Origin: Acipenser ruthenus
Lineage: Eukaryota > Chordata > Actinopteri > Acipenseriformes > Acipenseridae
Direction of reading: 5' to 3'
Length of the DNA: 64,000 bases
NCBI RefSeq assembly: GCF_902713425.1
Contig: NC_081198.1
Location: 21,807,188 to 21,871,187 of the forward strand
Of the stretch, positions 30,550 to 41,811 are shown piece by piece (positions within the stretch are counted from its first letter, which is position 1; each line of letters starts with the position of its first letter). Under the pieces are notes generated by a model, which was given only the letters and a program-made list of their open reading frames with translations, had not been told where the DNA came from and did not search any database. The position numbers and the translations under genes were made by a program.

Positions 30550-33500
30550 TTACAATATAAACAAACCCTTCCACCTTTCTCTTGCTGAATTATACCCCCA
30601 TTTCAACACATCCCTTTTAACTCTACCCCTTATGTAACTACACACTCTTTCAATTATTACCTCCCCTTTTATCTCTATGTTATTTTTAATCAGTTTATTT
30701 CTACATTCCCATAATTCAAACTTAATTAAACTGAGAATTAACCATAACAGCCATTGTTGTTTTGTTTTTGTGGCACTCTTTACAAACCCTTTCAATATTA
30801 CATCGTATGACAGCTTTGTTCCTGGTACCACCTTGTCTATGATCACTCTAGTTTTATTCCATACTGTTGCTGCAAATGGACATTCCCAAAACACATGTTC
30901 CTGTGTTTCTTCCACAAAACATGTTCCCCTAGGACAAAAAGCATTTCTGGTCAGTTTATGTCTGAATAACACCTCCCTTACAGCCATCCTTTTATGAAGC
31001 ATCATCCAATTTAAATCTTTTAGGTTATTATCTAGCCCCTTTGGCTGAATATTTCCCCAAGTCTCAGGGGCCACTGAACTGTATTCTTTATTATAAAATA
31101 CTTTCACCGATTCTTTATACAGTTCTTTATGCTCTGTGCGGATCTCTACCTCTTTACAGACTGGATTCTGCTTCAGCCACTTCACCGCATGTTGATAATG
31201 TCCTGGTAATTGCTCCGCTCTTGGTCCCATGTTATTTATTTTAACAAAATGTCTCATTGTAAATGAAAACCACAATCTAACAAAAAACTGAAAATTATGT
31301 TTAAATTCACCCTGCAAAGCTTTACATAAATTTGCCACAAATAAACAATCTAATTTCACAGGAATGTGAGGAACATCCCTCCCTCCTTTCTCCACAGCCT
31401 TATACATCTCCCCTCTCTTGATGTACTCATATTTCCCTCCCCACATAAACTCAAAAATCATACGAATAACACTTCTCCTATATCTTGGAGGCAACGGATA
31501 TACATACGCTAGGTACAACAGAGAAGGTAACACGTCTGTTTTTAGAACCAACACCTTCCCCATATAGGTCAGTTTCCTTGCTTTCCACATATTTAACTTT
31601 TTATTCATTTTAACAATTTTGTCTGCCCAATTCTTTAAATCACTACCCCTTTGATAGAAATTAACCCCTAATATTTTAATCCCATCTGAAACTATGTTCA
31701 ACCCCAAAGGTGTTTCCTTCCTGTTTTCCCAAGCTCCCAAGAACATGACATTTGTTTTACTCAAGTTTAACTTTGAACCCGATGCTAAAGAAAACAAGTC
31801 CATTAACTGAAATGCTCTCCTTATATCATTATCAGACTCTAAATATAAACTTGTGTCATCTGCATACTGTGCAATTTTTAATTCCACACCCCCACTCCCT
31901 GGAATAATTAACCCCTTCACCCCCTTATCTGCCCTCAGTGCTGCAGCGTAAGGTTCCATGAACAATACATAAAGTAAGGGGGATAGCGGACACCCCTGTC
32001 TCACCCCCGACCTTTGTTTAATTAGCTTCCCCAAGTGCCCATTCACATTGACTCTACTCACTACATCTTTATACATTATTCCTAAACATTTGATTAAATG
32101 ACACCCAAAACCTAACCTCTCCAAAATTCTAAATAAAAACTGGTGGTTGACCCTATCAAATGCCTTTTCTTGATCAAGGCTCACTAAAATTAATGGAATA
32201 TTCCTGTCCTGTACCCACCAAATTACATCTCTAGTCAATTGCAAATTCCATTGCGCTGATCTTCCCACTACCCCACATGTCTGGTCTTTATGTACAATGA
32301 AACCCATCACCCCCCTTAACCTATTAGTTACTGTCTTTGCTAAAATTTTATAATCCACATTTAATAAGGTCACAGGCCTCCAGTTTTTCAAATCCTTAAT
32401 GTCCCCCTTTTTATATAATAAAGAAATAATCCCTTCCTTCATTGATTTTGACAATTCTCCTCTGTCAAACACTTCCTTTATTACCTCTTTAAACACTGGA
32501 CCAATAATGTCCCAGAAAGCCCAATAAAACTCCCTTAGCAGTCCATCTGCCCCCGGCACTTTATTGTTTTTCATCTCATTTACAGCTGCTGTTAACTCGC
32601 TCAACTCAATAACCTTCTCCAATTCAATTTTACTCTCTTCTGGCACTCTAGATCCCAAATTATTTAAAAATGTATCTCCTGCTTTATCATCTATTTTCCT
32701 TTCTGAAAACAACTCCTCATAAAAATAACTTGCACTATCTACCATAGACTCATTATCCGATACCTCCCTTCCATCTTTATCTCTTAATCCCTCAATCATT
32801 CTTTTCTTTTGTTTCTCCCTCATAGGCTTGAAAAACTGATGACAACATTTTTCATTAGTCTCATAAAAGACTAGTTGGCTTCTAAACATGAATTTAGCAG
32901 CTCTGTTACTATAAATCGCCTTTAACCTCTCCTTACACAAACTATACTGCTCCCAATCCATATTCCCACCATTATTATCCTTCACCCGCATCTCCTCCAA
33001 CCTCTTTTGTAAACCCAATATATCTTTCCTTTCCTCAAATGCTTTTGATTTACAATATCCCTGCGCAAACACCTTAACTTTTCGCTTCACATCCTCCCAC
33101 CAATCAATCCAGGATTTGTAATAAGGTTTCAATTCCACCCACTCATTAAAATATAAAATAAATTGTTCCCTAAACTTTTTCTCTTCTAAAATTTTGCAAT
33201 TCAATTTCCAATACCCGACACCAAATACTGGCCCGTTTAATATTACCCCTAAAGAAATCATATCATGATCTGAAAACCAAACAGGCAAAACAGAAAAATG
33301 TTCTAAAGTCAAATCATTGGTCACAAAGAAATAATCAATTCTACTCTTTGCACCCCTAGAATTTCTCCAGGTAAATCCTGGCTTTCCTTTATTTAACTTT
33401 TTATAAGAATCTATTAAATTAAAATTAGACAAAATCAACCGTAAATCCTTGCAACTAAAATCTTCTGATTGAACTGCATCTAAACAGACATTAAAGTCTC

Positions 33501-33921
33501 CCCCCACTATTACATGCCTATTTGTCATTAATACATCCCCCAAACCCCAAAATAATTCTTTTCGCTCTTTCCTTGTTGGAGGAGCATATACATTAATTAA
33601 TCTTAACTTTTGTCCCCTCCCATCCACATCTGCTACTAGTACCCTCCCTGGCACCATAGAAAAAGAATCCTTCACTTCTAACCCTCTATCCTTAAACAAA
33701 ATCCCCACCCCTGATGAGTGCACACCCCCCACACTCCATCTCGATTCCCCCTGATCCCATTCCCTTGAAAACCCCTTTATGTCCCCTTCATCTTTTAAAT
33801 GTACTTCTTGCAAAAAACAAACTGAAAACTTAATATACTTGAAAGAATTTAACACAGATGCTCTTTTCTGATTATTCCTCAAGCCCCTAACATTAACTGA
33901 AATTAAATTAATTGAAGCCAT
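30550..33921 (-). CDS. E5 ORF2: APE endonuclease-reverse transcriptase (1123 aa, intact)
   Basis: APE: N10, LQE with E39, GDFN (D142, N144), SRID with D196, SDH 217-219. RT: DQEKAFDR with D589, SGVRQGCPLSP at 638-648, YADD 686-689 (families A and B1 have YMDD). C-terminal CCHC CPRGTCFVEETQEHVFWEC. No hydrophobic leader: the protein begins MASINLISVNVRG, so APE starts at once. It starts 34 nt after the ORF1 stop, a longer gap than in the other families. No disabling change seen. Confidence 0.95.
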   Translation of the reverse strand: MASINLISVNVRGLRNNQKRASVLNSFKYIKFSVCFLQEVHLKDEGDIKGFSREWDQGESRWSVGGVHSSGVGILFKDRGLEVKDSFSMVPGRVLVADVDGRGQKLRLINVYAPPTRKERKELFWGLGDVLMTNRHVIVGGDFNVCLDAVQSEDFSCKDLRLILSNFNLIDSYKKLNKGKPGFTWRNSRGAKSRIDYFFVTNDLTLEHFSVLPVWFSDHDMISLGVILNGPVFGVGYWKLNCKILEEKKFREQFILYFNEWVELKPYYKSWIDWWEDVKRKVKVFAQGYCKSKAFEERKDILGLQKRLEEMRVKDNNGGNMDWEQYSLCKERLKAIYSNRAAKFMFRSQLVFYETNEKCCHQFFKPMREKQKKRMIEGLRDKDGREVSDNESMVDSASYFYEELFSERKIDDKAGDTFLNNLGSRVPEESKIELEKVIELSELTAAVNEMKNNKVPGADGLLREFYWAFWDIIGPVFKEVIKEVFDRGELSKSMKEGIISLLYKKGDIKDLKNWRPVTLLNVDYKILAKTVTNRLRGVMGFIVHKDQTCGVVGRSAQWNLQLTRDVIWWVQDRNIPLILVSLDQEKAFDRVNHQFLFRILERLGFGCHLIKCLGIMYKDVVSRVNVNGHLGKLIKQRSGVRQGCPLSPLLYVLFMEPYAAALRADKGVKGLIIPGSGGVELKIAQYADDTSLYLESDNDIRRAFQLMDLFSLASGSKLNLSKTNVMFLGAWENRKETPLGLNIVSDGIKILGVNFYQRGSDLKNWADKIVKMNKKLNMWKARKLTYMGKVLVLKTDVLPSLLYLAYVYPLPPRYRRSVIRMIFEFMWGGKYEYIKRGEMYKAVEKGGRDVPHIPVKLDCLFVANLCKALQGEFKHNFQFFVRLWFSFTMRHFVKINNMGPRAEQLPGHYQHAVKWLKQNPVCKEVEIRTEHKELYKESVKVFYNKEYSSVAPETWGNIQPKGLDNNLKDLNWMMLHKRMAVREVLFRHKLTRNAFCPRGTCFVEETQEHVFWECPFAATVWNKTRVIIDKVVPGTKLSYDVILKGFVKSATKTKQQWLLWLILSLIKFELWECRNKLIKNNIEIKGEVIIERVCSYIRGRVKRDVLKWGYNSARERWKGLFIL

Positions 33922-33955
33922 TTATAATTTATATTATTAAAAATAAACCCTTTAT

Positions 33956-35383
33956 TTAAGCTTGGCTTGTAGGTCCTACTCCTTCCTCTTGTATTGCAGG
34001 TAAAATAGGTACAGCCAATGTAGTCTCATTAAATTGTTGGAGTTGAGCATTGTCCAGAAATTCCTCAACATTAAAATCACTGCTTTGTAATCCTAAATCC
34101 GACCGACATGGGCTCGCTGGTGACAACAAAAAGCTTCTCAGTTCAGAACCTAACTCAGTCCCACTCTCTGTTGATTTACTCCTCAGTTCTGTATCTGAAT
34201 CTGGCAGATTATGTAAGCCATCAAACCTGTTTCCATGCTCTATCCCCTCCCCTTCCTTTGCTTTCTTTCCTTTTGCTAGCTTTTGTTCAGCTGCCTTCCT
34301 CTCATTCCCAGAATTTTTTTTCCTTTTCCCACTTTTCTTGTCCACATCCATCCAGCCCTCCTCCTTGCTTGTTTCTTGGTTCAGCTCCATCTTTTCCTCT
34401 AACATTTCCCTACTCGCCTCAATCTCCTCCCGCTCAGCCTCTTGAAAAGTTTGCCGAGCTTCCTCTTGGCCAGGCACTCTGCTTAACTCTGACTGAACCC
34501 CACTGCCACTTGAAATCACCTTATCCACAGCCACATTTTCCTCCTGTGCTTCGCTTACATCAGCGGGACCACCCCTTAGCTCTCCCCCATCTTGCTGCTC
34601 ATTTTCTGGTTCCTTTTCTTGGTCCTCTCTAATCACCTCTGCAAAGGACCTTTTCTTCTGTGGGCATTGTCTAAAGAGATGCTCATCAGATCCACAAATA
34701 TTACATTTTTTAACAAACGGACAGTCCTTTGTTTCATGTCCCAACTCCTCGCAGTTCCTACAACGAATTTGATTACAATGCATTTCTGTGTGACCAAAGG
34801 ACATGCATTTTCGGCAGTATAGCGGTTGGCCAGAATAAAACAAGTAGCCTCTGTTGGGCCCAATAGAAAAGTTTGCCGGAGGGTGCCTATACCCATCGAA
34901 ACCCTTGGCGTCTTGCCTTAATAGCACTTTGAATTGTCTCTTGCCATTCCAGATTCCCAATAGATCTCTCTGATAAACTGCACTCACTAGTACATCACAG
35001 TATTTCCCCAGAAAAGATTCAATATCCCAGTCAGATGCATAAGGATTAAACATGTGGACTGTTATAACTCTGAAATTGCGATTCCATAATGATTCAGCAG
35101 CATAATCCTTCACAGGAGCTTTCATTGAGTACACTTTGTATCTATCCCAAAATGTCATAAAAAGATCTTCAGAGTGAAAAGTAACATCTACGAACCTTGC
35201 CGCTGAATTCATCTGGATACAAAAGAAATCCATAGCTTCGAATCCAAGGCTCGCCATCAAAATCTTCTCCACAAATTCAATTCTTCCTGGGAAATCCACT
35301 CCCATATCTCCTCTCCATCTCAACCGAACTGTGTTCCGTAGTCCAGCCCTCGAAGCCGACCGATTAGCAGATGTCTTGTCCAT
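33956..35383 (-). CDS. E5 ORF1: CCHC nucleic-acid-binding protein (475 aa)
   Basis: N-terminal region (1-188) with a basic start (NTVRLRWRG) and a GPNRGYLFYSGQP segment before the knuckles, shared with all families. Knuckles C190-C193-H198-C203, C208-C211-H216-C221, C227-C230-H235-C240. The C-terminal part is Glu-rich with likely coiled-coil character (280-340), then a basic patch (KKSGKRKK, KLAKGKKAKE) and an acidic, Ser-rich tail. Role as for the other ORF1 proteins. Confidence 0.93.
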   Translation of the reverse strand: MDKTSANRSASRAGLRNTVRLRWRGDMGVDFPGRIEFVEKILMASLGFEAMDFFCIQMNSAARFVDVTFHSEDLFMTFWDRYKVYSMKAPVKDYAAESLWNRNFRVITVHMFNPYASDWDIESFLGKYCDVLVSAVYQRDLLGIWNGKRQFKVLLRQDAKGFDGYRHPPANFSIGPNRGYLFYSGQPLYCRKCMSFGHTEMHCNQIRCRNCEELGHETKDCPFVKKCNICGSDEHLFRQCPQKKRSFAEVIREDQEKEPENEQQDGGELRGGPADVSEAQEENVAVDKVISSGSGVQSELSRVPGQEEARQTFQEAEREEIEASREMLEEKMELNQETSKEEGWMDVDKKSGKRKKNSGNERKAAEQKLAKGKKAKEGEGIEHGNRFDGLHNLPDSDTELRSKSTESGTELGSELRSFLLSPASPCRSDLGLQSSDFNVEEFLDNAQLQQFNETTLAVPILPAIQEEGVGPTSQA

Positions 35384-35441
35384 CCTCTCCTCCTCGTATC
35401 ACTCTCTCGTATCACTCTCTGCGGTCATGCCACATGAAAAC

Positions 35442-35469
35442 GATCTTAGCCAAGAGGCCGAGAAGCGAT
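35442..35469 (-). pseudogene. U2 snRNA 5' part (nt 1-28), at E5 5' end, U16C variant
   Basis: 28 nt with CCTCTTGG; A23 is normal. Confidence 0.9.
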
Positions 35470-36074
35470 GGCGACTTGGCCCTTGCCCGGGGCCCCCCAG
35501 CCCGGACGGCACAGGGGGATTCAAAGGTGGGTGCAAAATTCCAAGCACAAGCAGACCCCCAAAAAACGGGCTGCTGCTTCCAGAGGGGAAATGTGCAATT
35601 TAAGCAGGAGGGAACAAAACAAAGCAAAAACACACACATAACACCAAAAACAAAACATAAACTGGCGGAGTGCGTCTTACAAATAGTCATGCCAAGCTGC
35701 TATGCTGTGCAAGGTGCCTTGGGTAACTACAACTGTGCCTCGCTGGCTGGCTGGCTGGCTGGCTAAGAAGGAACTGGCATAGGGACATGTTCCACCACAC
35801 TTGTCTGGTTAGCTGCATGCTCCCAGGAAACAACCTGCTGCTGTCTACATCATCACCACATGTGAATAAAAGAAAGAAAGACAGCAAGAAAGAAAGAGAG
35901 AAAGAAAGAGAGAAAGAGAGAAAGAAAGAGAGAAAGAAAGAAAGAGAGAAAGAAAAAAAAAAGAAGTAAAACGGCGGGAAAACTTGCATCAACACTGGCA
36001 CTCTCCCTCCAGCAGGGATAGACAAAATGCTCACAGGAGAGATCCAGATCTGACTTTGACCAACGTTAGAGAAA
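35470..36074 (-). repeat. U2 array spacer
   Basis: Standard spacer with the aggagggaac marker, one extra ggct unit, the aaggaactgg variant and a GAAA tract at 35871-35962. No gene. Confidence 0.92.
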
Positions 36075-36225
36075 GGTGTGCACCGTTCCCGGAGGTACTG
36101 CAATACCGGGCCGATGCGTGGAGTGGACGGAGCAAGCCCCTGTTCCATCTCCCGATTCCAAAAATCAATTTAATATATGGTCCCCTGATAGGGGACGTAT
36201 CAGATATTAAACTGATAAGAACATA
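36075..36225 (-). pseudogene. U2 snRNA 3' part (about nt 39-189), split by E6
   Basis: 151 nt, ending aagaacata instead of aagaacaga at the junction. Confidence 0.91.
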
Positions 36226-36446
36226 TTTTTTTTTTTTTTTTTTTTTTTAAGTTTTTATTTATTTTCCGTGGACAAAAATCATAAACATATAATCAAAAAA
36301 CTCAATACAATACACATGAAAAAAACAATATCATATTACAGCCACGTCATAAAAACTTTCCAATAAAAACAAGGTCTGAAAGGACAATCAGATTAAAACA
36401 ACTTCCATTTGAACAAGACAGTTTATGCGTCAAAAAACAACCCGCT

Positions 36447-39400
36447 TCACCCCCTATCATAAGACCATGAACCGGCACGAGTCCAAGTGGCAGGCACAGC
36501 CCAACAAGTGCTCCATCTCTCCCGGGCGATCTCTTCTCCTTCCCGCAGCGCATCCTGCATCTGATATTCTCTGAGCCTCTGACAAGCCAAAATCTTCACC
36601 TCCCCCGAGGTCAGCAGCTTTCCTTTAAAAACGAAAAGATTTCTTGCCTTCCACATGGCTTCTTTAAAACAGTTCAGTAAAACCCACAAGCATGTCCATT
36701 TTTCTTTCACTACAAACCCAGGCTTAACCCCGTGCAGCACCATTGCTTTTAAAATGTTTCTGTTGTTTAGAAACCCACTCAGGGTGTCTTCGGCCTCCCG
36801 CCAAACTTTTTTGGCTTGTCCACATCCCCAGAACAGATGCGCTGCGGTTTCTTCTGCCCCACAATCCTTAAAAGGACATCTAGGGGACTTCCCGAGGTTC
36901 CTGTGATACATAGTCGCCCGTACTGGGAGGATCTCGTGTACCGTCTGCCATGCCAAGTCCTTGTGCCGGTTCATGAGTCTCGGGTGAGCTACTTCCAGCC
37001 AAATCCCCTCCACAACCTGTGGGTTAAAAAAGAGACATTACACATTTTCTCTCTGTCTTGCACAAATTTCCGCACTTTACGGGGGTCCTGCCATACCTCT
37101 TTATCTAAAACAAAAAGTTCCTCTTTCTTTAAAAACAGTTTAATTTTATTATACAAAAAAGGAGCTTCCCATGATGTTGGCACAGTTAAAACAGGACAAA
37201 ACATTTTAAAACCTCTTAGAATCGCTCCTAAGAAATATTTTACAAAATGTGCAGTTTTGTTTGACCCATAGAGACACAACCTCACATGGACAATTACAAA
37301 ATGTAAAAGCAAGATCTTCGTGAGGTCAGGAACCCCCTTTCCTCCATTTTTTGCTGCCTTGTATACCACCTCCCTCTTTAACATCTCATTCTTCCTCCCC
37401 CAGAAGAAGCGCATCACACTGCGTGTCAGGGCACACAGGACATTCCTGGTTGGAGGGAACACTGCAGACAGGTAAACCAAGACAGGTAAAATAACAGATT
37501 TTAAAATTAAACACTTGCCTTCAAAAGTGAGTTCTCTGAGGCTCCACAGCCCCAGCTTTTGTGCAACCTTGGCAGTGACGCTGTCCCAATTCTGCACTCC
37601 AGACCCATGTTTATAGAATTTTACCCCTAAAATCTGAATAAAATCATTCTTTAAACACAACCCTATGCTGGGAACTCTGGCCCACTTCCCATACAGCATA
37701 CACTCGCTTTTTCCCATGTTGACCTTGGATCCTGACGCCTTGCAGAACCCCTCGACCATTCCCACCGTTTTCTCCATTGAAAACTCATCTCGGCAAATAA
37801 TCGACACGTCATCCATGTACAAAATACATTTCACTTGTTCTCCCCCACTCCCAGGTACGAACACTCCACAGGTCTGTTTATTCGCCCTAATGGCAATGGC
37901 TAAAGGTTCGATACAACATATAAACAGCAAAGGAGACAGTGGACAGCCTTGGCGCACTCCGCTTCGGATTTTAACTGGTTTAGACGTGCTCCCATTTACC
38001 AAAATAACACTTTGGATGTCTTCATACAAGACCTTAATCCAATTAACGAACCTGATTGGAAACCCCATTTTCAACAGTACACCAAACATGTACTTGTGCG
38101 CTATTCTATCATATGCCTTCTCTAAATCCAAATTCAGGATACTAAACGGGAACTCCCTCTCCCTGGCATAACAGATAGAGTCTCTCACGAGTATCAAGCT
38201 GTCCATTATCCTCCTACCTGGGACTGCACATACCTGGTCCTGATGGATGACTGTGTCGATCACCTGCCCCATCCTTCCAGTCAGGATCTTTGCCAGCAAC
38301 TTATAGTCTGTGTTGAGGAGGCTGATCGGACGCCAGTTCTTCAAATCTTCCCGGTCTCCCTTCTTATAAAGCAAAGTGATGACGCTCCTCTTAAAAGAAG
38401 TGGCCATTTCCCCAGCATTAGAACTTTCTATAAAAACACTCAACAAATCATATTTTAAAACATTCCAAAAACACTTATAATATTCAGTGGGTAAGCCATC
38501 CTCCCCAGGCGTTTTCCCCATTTTGCTTGCTTTCAAAGCTCTATCCAGCTCTTCCAGAGAAAAGCTCTTTTCCAACCCCACCTTCTGTTCATTACTTAAA
38601 AATACATTAATGCCTTCAATCATTTCTTTACAATTCCTCTCCACCACCCTCTTTTCATCATACAAATTCTCATAAAAACTTTCCGCCACCTCACACATGC
38701 CTTTATTTCCATTCCTCACCACACCATCCTCCCCTTTTAACCCCTCCATCACCTGTTTTCTGTCAAATACTTTCTTAAAAAAGAACCTCGAACAGGTCTC
38801 TTCTTTCTCAATCCTCTCTATCTTGCTTTGCAGCATCACTGTCTCACTTTTTTTATACATGAAATGTTTTATTCTCTCCTTCACCCCCTTTATCTCTTCA
38901 GAGACTTCAAATCCTGCCCTCTCCTGCAAAAACAATCTCTGAAGCTTCTTTTCCAGCCATTTACATTTTTCTTTTGCTTTGCGTACTTTATCCCTGCCTT
39001 CATTTATAAAAAACAATTTGGTTCTCCTTTTAACAAAATCCCACCACTCACTCTTTTTCCCAAACAAAACCTGTAGAGACCTCCACCCTTTATACTTCTC
39101 TACATATTTCTCTCTTATTTTACTATCCTCTAATAATTTAACATTTAATTTCCACACTCCTTTTCCCTTTTCACTCACCCCTCCCAGATCCAATGTTGCC
39201 CTCACCATCACATGATCAGAGAAGAACATAGGCTCCAGTTTACAATCTTGACATTTCACCCCCTCAGAAATAAAGATCATATCGATCCTGGACTTACTTG
39301 TCCCCTGAGAGTTGCTCCAGGTAAAGCCCCCCTCAGGATGTATCATTTTATAACAATCTATCAACTTAAAGTCTTTAATTATTTTGTTCAATAACACAGA

Positions 39401-39925
39401 TGTTTTATCCAATTTAAAATTTTCCTTCCCATCCTTCTTGTCACCCCCACTCCTCACACAATTCCAGTCCCCTCCCATCACTACCGGCATGGATGAACTA
39501 AGCTCCATCCTTACCAGTCCCAACAATTCAAGCCTCTGGTGTTTCTCCACAGGTGCATACACATTCACCAGCTTAATCTCTTGCTTATTACATACCACTC
39601 TCACCATAACAACCCTTCCATCCTGCAACACACTTTTCTCTTTAATTATACACTTATTATTTTTAAACAATATTGCCACTCCCGCATTCTTATTTTCATC
39701 TGTCCCCGACCACACTGATTCACCTTTCACCCACATGCTTTCCAACTCTCTATATTCTTTCTTAAACCCAATCCCACACTCTTGTAAAAAGAACACATCT
39801 GCATCAATACCTTCTAGATACTCTAAAACAGCCTTGCACCTGACCTTGCTCACCACACTCCTCACATTCACCGTTGCTATTATCAGCGCCATCGAGATCA
39901 GCAAAATGTGTAAAGACATATTCAT
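36447..39925 (-). pseudogene. E6 ORF2: APE-RT with one frameshift
   Basis: A 978-aa piece (39925-36989) holds a hydrophobic leader (MNMSLHILLISMAL), APE (NVRSV, LQECG, GGDWNC in place of GDFNC, SRID, SDH), RT (DLEKAYDR, SGVRQGCPLSP, YMDD) and part of the C-terminal region. A second piece (37013-36447, 188 aa) holds the C-terminal CCHC CPFKDCGAEETAAHLFWGC. The frame changes near 37000. The GDW variant keeps the catalytic Asp. ORF2 starts within the ORF1 stop as ATGA. Confidence 0.9.
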
Positions 39926-41536
39926 AAAATTTTAGATGGTTCTATCCCCATGCTATCTGAGAGCCGCTGCACATTACCATCATCCAAAAAGGAAGTGCCC
40001 CCATGGTCTATTCCCCTCCCACCATACGACCTGTCACTCACTACCGAGGAGTCGGAGCCAGGAGAAACCGGGGTCTCCTGCCCAGCTTGCATACTGTCCT
40101 CCTTTTTTTCCTTTTTCCCCTTTTTCCCCACTTTCATACCACTTTTCACCTCTTCCCCTTTCTCCAACTTCCTTTTCCCTGAAGCTTTCTCCTGCTCCAT
40201 TTTCTGCCCATCTATGTTCCCTCCCTCCTCTTCCTGCACCTCCTCCTCCTCCTCCTCCATCTCCTCTTCACTAGACTCCCCTCCTGTTCTACCCTCTACA
40301 CCCCCCCCTCCATGTCTTTTTTGAGGCATCTGACCACACGGGATAGGGCCCTCTTCCTGGATATCTGAAGAACCTGCCTCCCCCCCACTCTTATTTGACC
40401 TTTCTCCGAACCCTTCGCTGTCCTCTTCAGACTCCGTAACCTCCAGATCTTCTGCCAATGAAGATCCCTGCTGCTCCTTCTGTTCTTCCCCCCGATCTAT
40501 CTCCTCCCCCTCACCGCCCCTCTGCTCTCCTCCCCACTCTGCCTGTCTCTTCCACTCACCCTCTCCACTGTCCCTCACCCCTCCCCCCTGCTGCTCACCA
40601 CTTTCCATCCTCTCCTCTCCCTCTTCCTGTTGTTCCTTCTCCTCCCTCTCAAACCTCTTATACTTCTCCTTCCAATACCCATCCCTCTCCTCCTCCTCCC
40701 TCTCCTCTCTCTCCTCCCTCTCATACCTCTCATACCTCTCCTTCCTCTCCCTCTCCCTCTCCTCCCTCGCCCTCTCTTCACCCCTCTTTGCTCTGTTAGC
40801 AAAAGAGGATGGACAGTGCATAAAAAGGTGTTCACTACTGTCACACAGACTGCACTTCCTTTTCTCCTGACACTCACTTGCCACGTGCCCCTCACCCTTA
40901 CACACATAACACATAATTTTTGTGCACCCCGCCGCCAAGTGACCCATTACCCCACATTTTCGACATAATTTGGGTTGCCTGAAATAATGTATATATCCCC
41001 TATCCATCCCCAGTACTATTTCAGAGGGAATAGCTCTGAATCCCTCATACCCATTCGGATCTGGCCACAGACTTACACGGACTCTCCAAGCACCATTCCA
41101 TACCTCATCACTATCCCTCACTTTCTCTGCACCCCCATACACTGTACAATACTTTCTTAGCCACACACACATCCTCTCCCTCCACAGCCTCTGACCCCAT
41201 CCTCACAATCACCACCCTTCTCGCAACATCAGTCAAGGTTGTCACTTGGAACCTTTTCAAAAGTTGGTCATTTTTCCCCAAATTGAACAAACTGTGACAT
41301 TTCTGCAAATCACTCACAGCCCTAAAACTGACATCCCAGGTGTTTCCCCTCCCCACAGTGATAATACAATTGAGCTGCTCTGGCTTAAACCCCAGTGTCT
41401 TCTGCAACACAACCCTAGAAAACTCAAGCCTGTTAAATGCTAGCTCATCTCCCTCTCCTCCCTCTTTCAAAGAAATCCTTATACAATTAAAACGACGTGC
41501 TGCAAACCTTGGGGACGCCATTTTAATTACAAACAC
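39922..41536 (-). pseudogene. E6 ORF1: CCHC protein with one frameshift
   Basis: N-terminal piece 41536-41111 and main piece 41172-39922 overlap where the frame shifts (about 41150). Knuckles: CRKCGVMGHLAAGC, CYVCKGEGHVASEC, CSLCDSSEHLFMHC. Behind them lie a very Glu/Arg-rich stretch with YERYEREEREER-type repeats and an acidic Gly-rich part, as in E3. Overlaps ORF2 by 4 nt (ATGA). Confidence 0.88.
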
Positions 41537-41811
41537 TAACTCACAAAAAATTAAGGGTTTTTTTTTTGTTTTTTTTTAAATTTAGCCAAGGCCAAATTAA
41601 AGCAAAATATCAATAATAGAAAAATAAACAGCAGATAAGGTGCCCTCAAAGGGTCCCCCTTACCTGCTCCACAACCTGGCTCCTGGTCTTCCGCCTGCCC
41701 TGCTCCTCTCCTACCCAGACCACAGCTACCAGCAACCAATGTTGCTCCCGTTTACCTTACCGATACCGATACCTTACCGATCGCTTCCAAATCAAACTGC
41801 GGTCAAGCCAC
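41537..41811 (-). other. E6 5'UTR (family B1)
   Basis: 275 nt with the 35-bp hairpin block at 41632-41666, a taccgatacc tract and the common B start motif GTGGCTTGACCGCAG in sense. Confidence 0.65.

Larger units (their letters stand above)
30463..35441 (-). mobile_element. E5: family B2 U2-targeting non-LTR retrotransposon, both ORFs intact
   Basis: About 5.0 kb, poly(A)-tailed, at U2 nt 38-39. ORF1 475 aa and ORF2 1123 aa, both open; 5'UTR only 58 nt, 3'UTR about 87 nt. U2 homology resumes at nt 28 on the 5' side, with TCATGTGGCATGA between it and the common B start. It is the only complete B2 copy here and a good candidate for a recently active element. Confidence 0.93.
36226..41811 (-). 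mobile_element. E6: family B1 U2-targeting non-LTR retrotransposon, one break in each ORF
   Basis: About 5.6 kb, poly(A)-tailed, same site as E3, joined to U2 nt 34 on the 5' side. Proteins are closest to E3 but well diverged, so E3 and E6 are distinct subfamilies. The 5'UTR shares the 35-bp hairpin block (41632-41666) with E3. Confidence 0.9.
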
